DNA of 64,000 bases from Leptobrachium leishanense. Lineage: Eukaryota > Chordata > Amphibia > Anura > Megophryidae. The notes below the pieces were generated by a model that did not search any database, was not told the origin of the DNA, and was given only the letters and a program-made list of their open reading frames with translations. A program made the translations under genes and the position numbers. Within the stretch, counting starts at the first letter, position 1. Each line of letters begins with the position of its first letter. Below, one piece after another: positions 35,336-46,901 of the stretch. The stretch is from contig CM019065.1 in NCBI GenBank assembly GCA_009667805.1, forward strand, positions 21,727,822 to 21,791,821. Reading direction: 5' to 3'.

Positions 35336-36858
35336 GTCAGAAAGACCAAAAAGGACAGGCAGACGCACCCAGACACAGATAAGAGGGCAAGCAGCCTCTG
35401 TGTTGGAAGGCTGTGCCCCTGGTCGTCTTGGACCTGGTGCATCCTCTGCAGGGGCACGCTTATCCTTTCTAACTGGTGCTGGCCCTCTTAAGCAGCAGCA
35501 ACATACAGAGGATTTGCAGGATTGGTTAACCAGGCCATCCTCATCCTCCGATTCCTCTGCCAGCCAGGCTTGTAGTGGTTTACAGTCTACCTAGGCTGCC
35601 AAAACATCTAATTCAGTCTCCATGTCCACAGCTACTCCTGCCGTAGCCTCACTAGCACACACGGAAGAGTCAGCTGAATTGTTTGACTACAGTGACAGTG
35701 ACATGCTGCTTGAGGCTGCACAGCAACTCCAGTGCTCTCATTCAAACTCTGAGGTTGAAGAAGGGAGTATAATCAGCCTAGAGGGAGGGGGTGCCAGTGA
35801 CACACAAGAACTGGCACTCATGTTCCCCCAGCAGCTGCAGCATATTGGGAGGTTGGCTCCAGTGACGAGGAGATAGGGGTGATGACAATGATGATGAGGT
35901 CAATGACTCCACCTGGGTGCCTGATTGAACAAAGGAGTTAAGGGAGGAGGAGGAGGCACAACAAAAACGAGGCAGAATGTCCTCTATGAGCAACCTTAGA
36001 CAGTCCAAGGCATCAGATGTCAAAGCTTCTCTGGTGCAGAGCGCTATTGTCTCGAAGCACACGTCCAGGATCTCTGCTGTCTGGGAGTTCTTCACGACAT
36101 GTGCAGCAGACTGCAGCGTTGCTATTTGTAAGCTATGTCGGAAGAGGATCAAGCGTGGGAAAGACATCAGAAACTTGGGTACCACGTGCTTGAGGCGACA
36201 TATGACCACCTGCCATGCATCCCATTGGCACAACACTTTGCATAGGTCCTCTTCCTCCTCAACTGTCTCTACCCCCACTATATGTCCTGCCATGTCATTG
36301 CCTACAACCTCCACTGACAGGGATGATGCTACAGTAATGGGTGTACCAGGTCCTTCCTCAGAATGTGACAGCATCCCATCAGCTTAAAATTTACGCAGTC
36401 AGCTGTCGTTGCCCCAGCTGCTGCAGCAGAAGAAAAAATATTGTCCAAACCATCCACATGCAAAACGTCTAAATACCAGCTTGGAAAAATTACTCGCATT
36501 ACAGCTGCTGCCTTTCCAGCTGGTGGACTCTGCTTTCTTCCGTGAATTTGCCGAATGTGCAGTACCACAGTGGCAGGTTCCAAAATGCCATTTCTTTTCA
36601 CGGAAGGCCATTCCAGAACTATACCAGCATGTGGAAGACAATGTTATGGAGTCATTGGGAAAGGCAGTCAGCAGCAAGGTGCACATTACTTTAGACACGT
36701 GGTCCAGCAAGCATGGACAGGGCTGTTACATTTCCTTCACGGCACACTGGGTAACTCTGCTTGCAGCTGGGAGGGATCCAGGACGGGGTTCTGTGCTGGA
36801 GCTTGCTCATCCACCATGCCTCCAGAAAGCTGCTTATATGAGGTCTGTCTGCTTCACC
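35336..36858 (+). pseudogene. hAT transposase, N-terminal half (BED finger), element B
   Basis: Frames follow the copy at 57401-60629: a basic Thr/Arg/Gln-rich start (SERPKRTGRRTQTQIRG, from 35336), an acidic stretch, then a BED-type zinc finger (ISAVWEFF, C-x2-C in CKLCRK, ending LRRHMTTCH; 36060-36220). After it come YCPNHPHAKRLN, AVPQWQVPKCHFFSRKAIP and TLDTWSSKHGQG, holding the first catalytic Asp of the RNase-H-like core (about 36690). Frameshifts occur near 35590, 35880 and 36387. The gene stops at 36858, where the LTR-like element inserted. Confidence 0.85.
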
Positions 36859-39800
36859 TGTCAGGGATTTTAGAGTAACACAAAATGGATGCCTGTAGCC
36901 ATCTTGTTATAATGTAAAGTCTTTCTCAACTTTAACCTAGTTTTATAATGAACCCTGAGAGATATTTTTTTCCAGAGGCAAGTTCACTAACTCATTAGAG
37001 AGGAATGTGTGTTTAAAACTATAAGTGCCAGACTATCATGCTATAGACGATCTAAAATGTCTTTATATGATATATGCTGAGCCTAATTGCTAAGACATGT
37101 CATATTTAAAGTCCTTGAATTAAAGATATTTTTCTTTTTGGTATAGAAATATATTTAAGGTTTAAAATATATGAAAGTATATCTATGCAAATGCACAAAA
37201 ATATATTCTTATAATCAAAATATAGGTTCGCAGAAAATAATATTAACCCCTTCGCTGCGGAGGACGCGCTCAGCACGTCCACCCGCAGGTAGCGTTCCTT
37301 GAGGTAGCGTTCCTCTTTTTGGGGCCAGCGATCGTCCGGGTTCCGGCCGATCGCTGTTCCCCCTGGTGCTGGCTGACATACTCGATGTGAGCCCAGCACC
37401 TGGAAGTGCCGCCGGCACAATTAGATGTCATTGCGGCGGCGCGATGACATCTAATTCAGGCGCCCCCCCGCATGTGCGGAGGAGGCGCCTGAAAGGGAGG
37501 GGGGTGAGGTCCTTTGGACCTCTCTCCCTCCCGATCGCCGGGGTGCAGGGGGTTAATCCAGGCACTGTTTGGAAGGGCATAGCCTGCCCTTCCTAACGGT
37601 ACCTGGAATTAACCCCATGGGGGCTGGATCACGAATCGGCGCCAAAAAGCGCCAGTTCGTGATCCTTTCATAGAGCTGGCCGACATCTTGGCTGTCGGCC
37701 AAGCTTCTGGAAATGCCTCCTGAGGACTGGCATCATCATGCTATGCTCCAGTCCTGGAGTTAACCGCTAACTGCCACCAATGGTGGAGATAGGGGGTTCC
37801 AATGAACCCCTATCTCCCGATCCGTGGCAGCTAGGGGTTAATGTTTGGTACTGTTGGATCGACCAGAGCATGGACGTTCCAACAATACCAAACATGACTA
37901 TGAAAAAAGTTTTTTTAAAAAAAAAATATATATTTAAAAAAAAAATTAAAAAAAATAAACAAGTTTTCTTTCTTTTTTTGCTTGATGCAGCAATATTGTT
38001 CCCATTTCAATTATAATGTGAACAATGATGCTGCACTAACGATTTTTGTATGCGGTGCGTTTGTTAAAAATCGCGTCATTTTCCCCAAAAAAAAATGTAA
38101 CGAGACCCCATCTCTAATTTTTTTAACAAGCGCACCCCATACAAAATATAACCGCAATTGCTCGCATGTTAAAATGTGAAAAAAAAACACTTTACACATT
38201 GTAAATTATTGAAAATTCATATTTTATTGCATATTTTGTTATAATATACAGACAGGACATAACGTATACATATAATAATGACATATTATGAATCTGCCGA
38301 GTCTGACGGAAAAAATGATATATAATATGTCTGGGTCATATACTAAAATAAGCCTTCAAAACACGTTTAAACATGATGAGCAAAACCGGTAAAAATGACC
38401 TCAGCACAGAGGCGGGAAATGCCTCAGCAGCGAAAGGGTTAAGAAATATTTTGAAGATTGTAGAACTATATAACAGTATAATTACTGAAGAATAGAAATA
38501 AGTTGTTTTAACTGAAGAAAATTAATGTATTTTGCTGACTTGACTAGAAAGGAATGATAAGGGAGTATTTTTAGTAAATCCGTGAGAAAGCAGAATAACA
38601 GAGATATTAAATAAAAAATGACAATCCCAGACAAGGAGTCTGGAAGCCAGAAAAGTTTTTTTTGAGAGACAGTGATAAGACAGATTGACTTTTGACCTTG
38701 TCAAGTGATTATTAAAAATAATATTTGTGAATTGTATTTGAAAAGCAACACTGCCATCTTGAGGTGTAGTAAACATTAAATTTTAAAGAATAAAATGGAG
38801 GGTCCCCATAGAGAAACATTATATTTAAATTAGGAAATAGATTAGAGAGTGACGTGGAATCTACTATAACTGGCCATGTACTGTTCGTTGCAATCATTAA
38901 GATCATTCCAGGAAAGGACACACAATGCATTGATCCCAGGACATTACACCTCACTTTAATTAGGACCACACCTAAATTTTCCCTCATGGGAATTCACAAT
39001 TCTAACTCTCATGCATTGACTTATCTCTCACTTATATCAAGGAGATGATAAAAGATATTATCAGATATTGATAATTTTCACATATTCCAAAACAATACAT
39101 TACACCCAAAGAATATTGCTGCTGTAACATTGAATCCAGATTGGACAGGTAATGTAAGGAAAGCAAATTTAAGTGGGATTAATGTAAAAAAAATATATAT
39201 ATATATATATATATGTGTGGATATATATTGCAATGAATGTAGACCGAGATTGTCTCAGATTATTGTTAGATCAGAGACTGACATATTTCTAACCTGCAGT
39301 ATAGAAATATAGGAAGCATCTGGTATACATAGGGATATAAATTGTCCTAAAGTATTTGTTGCAATAGTATATACATAAAAATATATATTTTGAATTTGAA
39401 AGTTACTATGATTGAAGTAATTAAGCAAGGAATTATATAACCTACAATCTAAAAAGCAGAAGATTAGAAGTTTAATTCTCGATATTGGGGAGGATTCACT
39501 AAATAAGAGTTTCTTATTTATCATTCTGGAAAAAGAATAAGTGATAGCTCATCTTTTGTTGATCCAAGTAGCATAGAGAGATACATATATCTCTACAAGA
39601 TTGCTAGCTTGTTTTAAACTGGTGCTGGGAAGGAATACATGTTAATTGTTTTCTTTAAGCAGAGATGTTTATTAACCATCTGTGTGTAGTTACTAACTGA
39701 TAAGGTAAATTATATTAATCATATGTGCAGTTACTAACAGGAGATACATATATTGGGGAGCTAGAAATCTGTGTCCTGATGGATGGATGTTGTAAATTTT

Positions 39801-39993
39801 TGATTATGTTATGAGATTTAAGATCTGTTTGTGTACATAATAAATATATATTTTTTTATATCTAGTTGTTTGGTTGGTCATATTTCTTAAAGCAAAACAC
39901 ATACAATTAAAAGAATTTAGGAGAATTTCTGAGAAATATAGACGATTGATATTTATATATCGTATAAATTTCTTACCTCTAATATCTCCGACA
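36859..39993 (+). mobile_element. LTR-like element, copy 2 (solo-LTR-like)
   Basis: Begins TGTCAGGGATTTTAGAG and ends CTCTAATATCTCCGACA; the ends are a 17-bp imperfect inverted repeat with TGT...ACA tips. It interrupts the hAT transposase between matching codons (CTGCTTCACC / TACCACCTCTTCC), with at most a 4-bp imperfect target duplication (CACC/TACC). An AATAAA signal lies at 39839-39844, a plausible LTR polyadenylation site. Length without the piggyBac insert is about 1.9 kb and no protein is encoded. A solo LTR fits best; an unusual TIR transposon is the alternative. Confidence 0.6.
37257..38438 (-). mobile_element. Non-autonomous piggyBac-like element, copy 3
   Basis: TTAA at 37253-37256 and 38439-38442. 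Reverse orientation relative to copies 1 and 2. Its insertion point in the LTR-like element differs from that of copy 1, so the two events were independent. Confidence 0.88.
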
Positions 39994-41700
39994 TACCACC
40001 TCTTCCTCTTCCTCCTCCTCCTCCTATAATGTCTCTGGCGAAGTGGCAGTTAAACCGACGTGTGGCAGGGGCTACTCAATGGCTCAAGCGAAAAGATGCC
40101 ATACTGTGCTTAAGCTGGTTTGTTTAGGGGACAGGAGCCACACCAGGCCAGAAATTCTGTCAGCTCTGCAGGGACAGGCGCAGAGATGGTAAACACCACG
40201 CCAGCTTGAGCCGTGAATGGTTGTCTGTGATAATGGCAGCAACCTTCTCTCCGCCCTATGCCAGGGTAAGCTGACACATGTACCATGCCTAGTACACGTC
40301 CTAAATCTAGTGGTACAGTGTTTCCTAATCAGGTACACAGGGCTGGAAGAGCTTCTCAGCCAGAACAGAAAAGTCTGCAGCCACTTCAGACGATCATTCC
40401 CAGCAAGAGTTCACCTGGCAGAAATTCAAAGAGAATTCCACCTTCCCACAAACCGTCTGATCTGTGACATGCCCACCAGGTGGAACTCGACATTAGCGAT
40501 GCTGCAGCTTCTGCACAAGCAGCAGAGGGCCATCAATGAGTACCTGTGTGAGCATGGCACAAGGACAGGTTCAGGTCAACTTCGTTCCCCCCCGCAGTGA
40601 CTGATGATCAAGGATGCATGCACTGTACTGTCACCATTTGAGGAGGCAACAAGGATGGTGAGCAAGGACAGTGCATGCATCAGTGACACAATTCTTTTAG
40701 TTTTCCTACTGGAGCGCACTCTGCGGGGAATTATAGATGTGGCACTAGAGGCAGAGCATCAGGAGGAAGAGGAGGACTTCCTTAGCTCTCAAGGCCCCAG
40801 TCTTTATGCCGACAGCATTCCTGAGGGGCCTCAGATCAGACAGGAGGAGGATGAGGAGGAGGAGGAATATTTAAGTTGTAGGTGCATTGAAGGTGGGGAT
40901 TCCTCAAGGGAGGGTCTTGTGTCCCCAAAAACCCAAGGACTAGTACGTGGCTGGGAGGAGGTAGTGCACGATATAGTCATCCTCAGTGACCAGGAGCACT
41001 CTGAAGCTAATGCCACCTCCAACCTATGCTGCATGGGCTCCCTTATCCTGCAAAGCCTGTTAAAGGACCCCAGCATTCGTGCTATCAAGGAGAGGGATTA
41101 TTACTGGTTGGCAACCCTTCTTGATCCACGATACAAAGGTAAGGTTGCAGAGTTCATCCTGCCCTCACAGAGGGAGCACAGGATGAAACAACTTGAGGAC
41201 GCTCTAAAGCGACACTTGTGTAACACCTTTCCAGGCACTGGTAGGTTACCAAGTGATGACACAGATGCTTCTGAGGATGCGGATGATCAAAAGAAAAGCG
41301 GTGAAGGCCGGGGCCGCTTGACTGATGCCTTTTTACATTTTTTTAGTCCACGATGCCCAGGGATGTCAAATGTAGGCACCCATTGCCAGCGTCTTCACCG
41401 TATGGTACAGGACTACCTAGGGGCAAGGGTAAACCTGGATACCTTTAGAGCAGATGATCCACTGGCTTACTGGGTGTTGAGATTGGATCACTGGCCAGAA
41501 TTTAGCCAATATGCTATGCAGCTACTAGGTTGCCATTAATCCAGCGTCCTTTCTGAAAGGACATTCAGTGCCGCTGGAGGCTTTGTCACATACAAAAGAG
41601 TGCGTCTGTCCAACGACTCTGTAGACTGGCTGACATTTATAAAAATGAATAAGTCCTGGATCAGCAGCTATCACTCCCCTGATGCTGATGTAACTGAATA
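39994..41700 (+). pseudogene. hAT transposase, C-terminal half, element B
   Basis: Continues the gene after the LTR-like insertion. Blocks: VCDNGSNLLSAL with the second catalytic Asp (about 40220-40260), VPCLVHVLNLVVQ, DMPTRWNSTLAML (about 40470-40500), an acidic insertion loop, ATLLDPRYKGKVAE (about 41105), and the hATC dimerisation domain DDPLAYWVLRLDHWPEFSQYA (41450-41520). After LLGCH a stop (41537) interrupts, then SSVLSERTFSAAGGFV continues to about 41700. A second stop lies at 40599. Relatives are ZBED-type hAT proteins. Confidence 0.87.
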
Positions 41701-41749
41701 GATCGAGGATCTCTTCTACATTCCCAAAACCTCCACCACTGCACTCTTC

Positions 41750-42240
41750 CACAATACCTCAGAGGGGTTACGGTGTGAAGGCACTAGCTGGCACCAAAGG
41801 CCCAATATTTGGGTGCACTGACGTGTGTACCAGATTCCAATCATTTTAATATTTGAATGCATGCAGGGTCCACCCCTGCACTCTTCCACAATACCTCAGA
41901 GGGGTTACGGTGTGACGGCACTAGCTGGCACCAAATGCCCAATATCTGGGTGCACTGACGCGTGTACCAGATTCCAATCATTTTAATTATTTGAATGCAG
42001 AGTCCACCCCTGCACTCTTCCACAATACTTCAGAGAGGTTACTTACGGTGTGAAGGTACTTGCTGCCACCAAAGGCAAAATATTTGGGTGCACTGCCACT
42101 GACACCTATACCAGATTCATATCATTTTAATATTGAACCGCAGGGTCCACTACTGCACTCTTCCACAATACCACAGAGGGGTTACGGTGTGACGGCACTG
42201 TTGCTGACACTAAAGGCCCAATTTTAAAGCACCTATTGTT
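41750..42240. repeat. Tandem repeats downstream of the hAT transposase (element B)
   Basis: Units of ~120 bp containing CACTCTTCCACAATACC, AGAGGGGTTACGG and GGTGCACTGAC repeat about four times. The same motif family, inverted, fills 56370-57345 of element C and 19670-19950 of element A. Confidence 0.8.
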
Positions 42241-42546
42241 ACTTTTATCCAAAGCCTGCATAAGTTTCACCATAATTTAGTCCAAAAAATCACTAAACTT
42301 GTTCTGCGTGTCCTAAAACGTTTCCTCTTTTCACACAGGCTGCCGCCCCAAGCAGTTGTTTATGAATAGATTGAAGGAAAACCGTTTAGCGTCTTTTGAA
42401 ATGTCATTTTTAAATGTTTCTATACATCCTACAAATCCGCCACTTCACGGGCAGGTTATGGGGACCTCCTAGGCACGATATTTGAAGGAATTTTTCATTT
42501 TTATTCTTAACCTTTATTTCACGGAAAACTCACTGTTCCTTTAACC

Positions 42547-42671
42547 CAGGGGTCAGCAATCTTGGCTCCCTGATGTTTTGGGAACTACATTTCCCATTTG
42601 GCTCGCTCAGCCTGAGCATCATGGGAGATGTAGTTCCCAAAATATCAGGGAGCCAAGGTTGCTGACCCCTG
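42547..42671. mobile_element. hAT MITE, 125 bp
   Basis: Termini CAGGGGTCAGCAA and TTGCTGACCCCTG with ~43-bp inverted arms. An exact 8-bp target duplication CTTTAACC lies at 42539-42546 and 42672-42679. It landed across the boundary of piggyBac copy 4, duplicating the TTAA and first bases of that element. Confidence 0.92.
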
Positions 42672-42677
42672 CTTTAA

Positions 42678-43843
42678 CCCTTTCCATGCGGAGGACGCGC
42701 TCAGCGCATTCTGCCAAATGGCTACTTCACTGCGGAGGACGCGCTGAGCGTGTCCTCCCTTTGCAGCAGCGATCGGCTGGGATTCCGGCCAATCGCGGTG
42801 GCCCCCCGGTGCGGGCTGACATCCTCGCTGACATCCTGCGCAATGACGTCTATTTCATGCACCCCCGCCGCCATTGCGGGGAAGGTGCCTGAAGGGGAGG
42901 GGGTGAGGTTCTTCGGATCTTTCCCCCTCCCCATCTGTGCAGGCCAGCAAGTAAAGGCAGGCACCGCTTGGAAGGGCACAGCCAGCCTTTCCAAGTGGCG
43001 GCTGTCTTTAACCTCTAGGGGGCTGGATCGCGATATGGTGCTAACATGCACTGTATTGCGGTCCCCTCCCGGAGCTGGCCGACATCTTGGTTGTCGACCA
43101 AGCTTCCGGGATATCCCCCTAATGACTGGTGTCATCGCGCATAGCGCAATGGCGCCAGTTTCGCAATTAACCCCTTGCTGCCACCTATGGTGGAGATAGG
43201 GGGTTCCAATGAACCCCCTATCTCCCGATCCAGCTAGGGGTTAATGTTTGATATCACTGGAACTGCCAGAGCAATGATACCAAACATGATCATGTGCAAT
43301 TTAAAAAAATAAATTAGAAATAAAAATAAAATAAAAAATTAAAAAAATTAAATAACTTTTTTTTGTTTTTGTTTTAGTTTTATTAGTGCAGCAATATTGT
43401 TCCCATTTCAATTATAATGTGAACAATGATGCCGCACTAACGATTTTTTTCTAAGGGGTGGTTTGCTAAAAAACACGTAATTTCCCCCAAAAAAGTAACG
43501 ATTCCCCGTTTCTAATTTTTTTAACAAGCACAACCCATAGAAAATATAACCGCAAATGCTCGCATGTTAAAATGTGAAAAAAACACTTTACACGTTGTAA
43601 ATTTTTGAAAATTCTACTTTTATTGCATTCTATGTTATAATATACAGACAGAACTTAACGAATACATATAGTAATGATATATTACGAATCTGTTGAGTCT
43701 GCCGAGTCTCCCGGAAAGAACGATATATAATATGTCTGGGTCGCATAATAAAATGCGACTACAAATCGCATTTCAACATGATGAGCGAAACTGGAAAAAA
43801 TGAGCTCAGCACAGAGGTATGAAAAGGCTCAGCAGCGAAAGGG
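42678..43843 (-). mobile_element. Non-autonomous piggyBac-like element, copy 4
   Basis: Same family in reverse orientation; the outer end reads CAGCAGCGAAAGGG (to 43843), with the flanking TTAA mutated to TCTA. The other end was split by the hAT MITE (original start near 42545). It occupies the same position and orientation within its hAT host as copy 2 does in element A. Confidence 0.88.
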
Positions 43844-44091
43844 TCTAAAACATTTTTTTTAAAACTTTTTGTCCTTGTTTCCTGTCACCCAGGGCACTAC
43901 CTGGACCCCCTATATACTTTTTTATGGAAAATATCTAGCATATATGCCCTCTTGGAGGGCACTCTAAAAATCGAACGTTCGAGTCCCATTGACTTGCCTT
44001 GAGCTCGTATCCGGTTTGCGTCCGAACTCGAACTTTGAAATTGTTCGAGTTCGAATGTGAACTGAACATGGGGGTGTTCAGCTCATCCCTA

Positions 44092-44345
44092 CTTGTAACC
44101 CTTCAAAACAGCACGTGGTGATGTAGGTGACCTTGAATTGTAGTTTTGGAGACTTTATGACCATTGTGACGCAAATAAATTCTACAATTCTCCAGCTGGG
44201 ATCCTTGGAGAATATTTAGCCACTAAAACCACCCTTTTTCAATGTGTTGACATTGCTCTTCCATTCGGTTTAATAACAGTTGCCTGGAACTTCTTAATTA
44301 TTGCCCTAATGGTGGAATTGTAACTGAAACCTCATACTGTGAACA
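44092..44345 (-). pseudogene. Tc1/mariner transposase relic, N-terminal side
   Basis: Minus-strand frames read VSKTTIQGHLHHHVL, the helix-turn-helix end of a Tc1-type transposase, then continue across the hAT insertion into the fragment at 26215-26696 (NKPLLSS...). Rejoining depends on the CTTGTAAC duplication. Several stops are present. Confidence 0.65.
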
Positions 44346-44666
44346 GGAAGTCATGGATGAACGATTTCCTGTTCCTAGTCACTCAGATGTACTCAAAATG
44401 TAAAATATCAGATAGAATGTATTTCAAACATATTTTTCCCATATGATTACATAGAGGTGAATATAATTGTGCCATACATATATTTAACAAAGATTTTGTG
44501 GTTCCAGTCGTTTGATATCCATGAGAGTAAAGAATGTTGAGAATTGTTTTGAACAAAAGATCGATAAGGTTAAACAACAAAGACAATTTTTCACAGGCTT
44601 CTTGGCTCATATTTGCCAATTGGGACAATATTAGTGGAGGCCCCTGTGTACCTCAAAAAAACTTAC
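44346..44666. other. V2R intron 2 next to exon 2
   Basis: No repeat or gene recognised. An 81-codon minus-strand frame at 44383-44628 has no recognisable features and is taken as chance. Confidence 0.4.
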
Positions 44667-44958
44667 CTGAGGAAATTTGTAGATTCCTAGGATAGAAGCC
44701 AAAAGAACTGAATGTGCGGAGAAGGCGGATCCTATTAAGGAGCTGAGAGGAGCATCTGTAAGACATCTGTAATTTGGGATGTGTCTGTCAAGCCCCGTCA
44801 ACATTTGTAAAGTTCCCTCCAGGTCATGCTGAAGAAGTGCACATGAATCATATGCTCGAAACCCAACGGTGATATTCGGAAGGATTTCATCATTTTTATT
44901 TATCTCATCCAGAGCAAATCGTACAGTTTGGAGCTGCTGGAAACCCTCGAAGTAGAAC
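44667..44958 (-). CDS. Vomeronasal type-2 receptor, exon 2
   Basis: This 292-bp exon supplies one base to a split codon plus 97 codons. It starts after an AACAAG acceptor and ends LGIYKFPQ with a GTAAGT donor. The protein reads FYFEGFQQLQTVRFALDEIN, then KNDEILPNITVGFRAYDSC, the conserved first lobe of the class C ligand-binding domain. The joint with exon 1 (ACA AT|G TTC) and with exon 3 (CAG|ATC) keeps frame. It was too short and too phase-shifted to show as a long open frame and was found by following the gene. No defects are seen. Confidence 0.92.
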
Positions 44959-45139
44959 CTTGTTGAACAAACATTTAAACATCACGTGGTTAGTACATAG
45001 ACTGATCACAAACCTATTATTTCAATTACTTTGGAAATGGTTGAATATAATGAATGGAAATCCCTCTAAACATGATTTTACTAATTCACAAATATATTCA
45101 CCTCATTGTAATAATTTTGGAAATCTGTTCAGCTCGTTT

Positions 45140-45345
45140 TTTGTGAATTAAGGCAGAAATTGTGATTTCTCAATTGGACACTGGAATACAAGGCCCTACG
45201 AATATGGAGGCTTTGGTGTGCCCATATCTGAATCGTCTTGAAGTTCCCATCATGATGGGGACTAATACTCAGATGGTAAGAGATGTGTTTCAGGTGCACG
45301 TGAGGGAAATGGAAAATGCCCGCTTAAACAAACTTACCAAACTAG
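45140..45345 (+). pseudogene. Possible Ty3/gypsy protease-region fragment
   Basis: The frame ISQLDTGIQGPTNMEALVCP followed by EVPIMMGTNTQMVRDVF resembles the stretch after the protease in Ty3/gypsy polyproteins. It would be the 5' piece of the pol relic that resumes at about 45900. The gap holds a foldback repeat and a SINE. Confidence 0.45.
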
Positions 45346-45349
45346 AAAC

Positions 45350-45686
45350 ATAATAATAAACATAAATAGTAATAAAAGGTCTGTTACAGGAAAAAAAAAT
45401 CCTCCAAAAAATCCTGAAAAATACTTAAAACATCTGAAAAAATAAATAATATAAATATAACTTGACCATTGAAAACAATGAACAGCAGGGCATTTTGACA
45501 ACTTTTCACTACTGTTCAGTGTCTCTGAATAGATTAACCATTGCTTCTCTATGGGGGATTTCACTGCCATCCAACATGCACTGTATTTGCAGGCAATTCG
45601 CCATAATTTGATGAACTGCCTGCTTTCTGTCCCCTGTTCGGTGCAATTTCGGGACCAGATCGGCTGTCTCTGAATAACACCTTACC
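45350..45686. repeat. Foldback-family repeat copy
   Basis: Shares CTCTGAATAGATTAACCATTG, TTTCACTGCC and GGCAATTCGCC with the repeats near 17.0-17.3 kb and 25.7-26.0 kb. Confidence 0.6.
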
Positions 45687-45896
45687 GGCTGGGTGGAGTA
45701 GAGGTAATGTCACCGCTCTGCATGGAGAGAGCCTGTGGAGTCATGGGTTCGATCCCAGCGAGCAACCTCTCCAGTAAGTGTCCTTGGCAAGACACCTAAC
45801 GGTACATACTCGCCACCCAGGACATACTTGAAAACGAGAGAAATCTCAATGTATCCTTCCTGGTAAAATCCTTTCACAAAAAAAAAAAAAAAAAAA
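45687..45896 (+). mobile_element. tRNA-derived SINE (V-SINE-like)
   Basis: The head resembles a tRNA, with a box B GGGTTCGATCC at 45745-45755 and a weaker box A around AGTAGAGGTAATG. The central part has TCCTTGGCAAGACACCTAAC, the conserved core word of vertebrate V-SINEs. A poly(A) run of about 20 ends at 45896. Not a functional tRNA gene. Confidence 0.8.
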
Positions 45897-46562
45897 CCTT
45901 TAGTGATTCTACACCATTTAGAAGGATCACATCTCAAAGGATTGTTCCTCAAGACATTGCAGATGTTAGGGATATAGTTTGTGAGGTGGAAGAGGGAAGG
46001 ATTATTCAAGAATGGAGAAGCCCTAATGATCACCCATAGCTTTGATCAGAAAGAAAGGTTGATCAGATCGACTTTCATTGATTACCGTACATTAAACAAG
46101 AGAATGATTCCCTATTAACATACCTTGCAGTAATAGAAGACCTATTGGGTTTCTTGAGTGATTGCACGTGGTTCAGTGCCTTGGACTTTCAGTCCAGATA
46201 GTACCAAATCCCTAGGAATTTGGAGGATCAAGACAAATTTAATTTTTTTTTCCCCTTATCATTCATCCAATTTACTTACATTCATCAATGGGTTACAGGA
46301 GCTGCTGCGACTTTGTAGCAAATAATGAAAACGACACTAGGAGACTTGAAGATATGTCTATTTTATCTGGATGAAATAATTGCATGTGGAAGAACCATGA
46401 AGAGCACGAGGGACATCAGTTATATGGATTTCTTATTCTATCAATGGAAGGTCTGAAGTTGTCTCTGTATAAGTATGAATTTGCTCCGGATTTTGTAACA
46501 TAGTTGGACATATTGTAACAGCAGGTGGTGCTGCCACTAACCAAACCAAAGTAGAAGCAGTT

Positions 46563-46901
46563 ATGAACTGCCCTAGGAAAAATATCACTAAAAAATTACA
46601 ATCCTTCTTGGGATCTTTGAGCTACCACCGACATTTTGTTGAGGCTGTTCAAAAGATAGCCCGAAGACTCCATGACCTCCTGATAGGGGACTCTAGGAAA
46701 GGGGAGCACACAGAGGTCCCCTCTAAGGAACCTATAGGAGAAAAATGGACTCCAAAATGTGAAGATGCTTTCCAACTTTTCAAAAGAAAGATGACTGAAG
46801 CACCTATGTTACTTTATGCTGACCCCAATAGACCGTATACTCTTTATGTAGATGCAAGCCTAACCACAGTCTTAACCACAACAAAGTTGAATGCCACATG
46901 A
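46563..46901 (+). pseudogene. Gypsy RT/RNase H fragment
   Basis: A 112-codon frame spans the RT connection (KKLQSFLGSLSYHRHFVEAV) to the start of RNase H (PYTLYVDASL, first catalytic Asp). The sequence breaks after LTTTKLNAT, where the family continues with GAVL-type residues. Confidence 0.8.

Larger units (their letters stand above)
26697..44091 (+). mobile_element. hAT element B, 17.4 kb with nested insertions
   Basis: The exact 8-bp target duplication CTTGTAAC occurs at 26689-26696 and 44092-44099. Termini are TAGGGATGACC on the left and AGCTCATCCCTA on the right. Layout: terminal region with tandem motifs (26697-26990), CR1-like LINE (27000-35326), transposase 5' half (35336-36858), LTR-like element (36859-39993), transposase 3' half (39994-41700), tandem 3' repeats (41750-42240), then hAT MITE and piggyBac-like element (42547-43843), and the right end. 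Without insertions it would be about 4-5 kb, normal for an autonomous hAT. Confidence 0.9.

Noticed and set aside
45687..45770. tRNA gene
   Set aside because: Box B is good but the acceptor stem does not pair, and the unit continues into a V-SINE core and poly(A); it is a SINE head.
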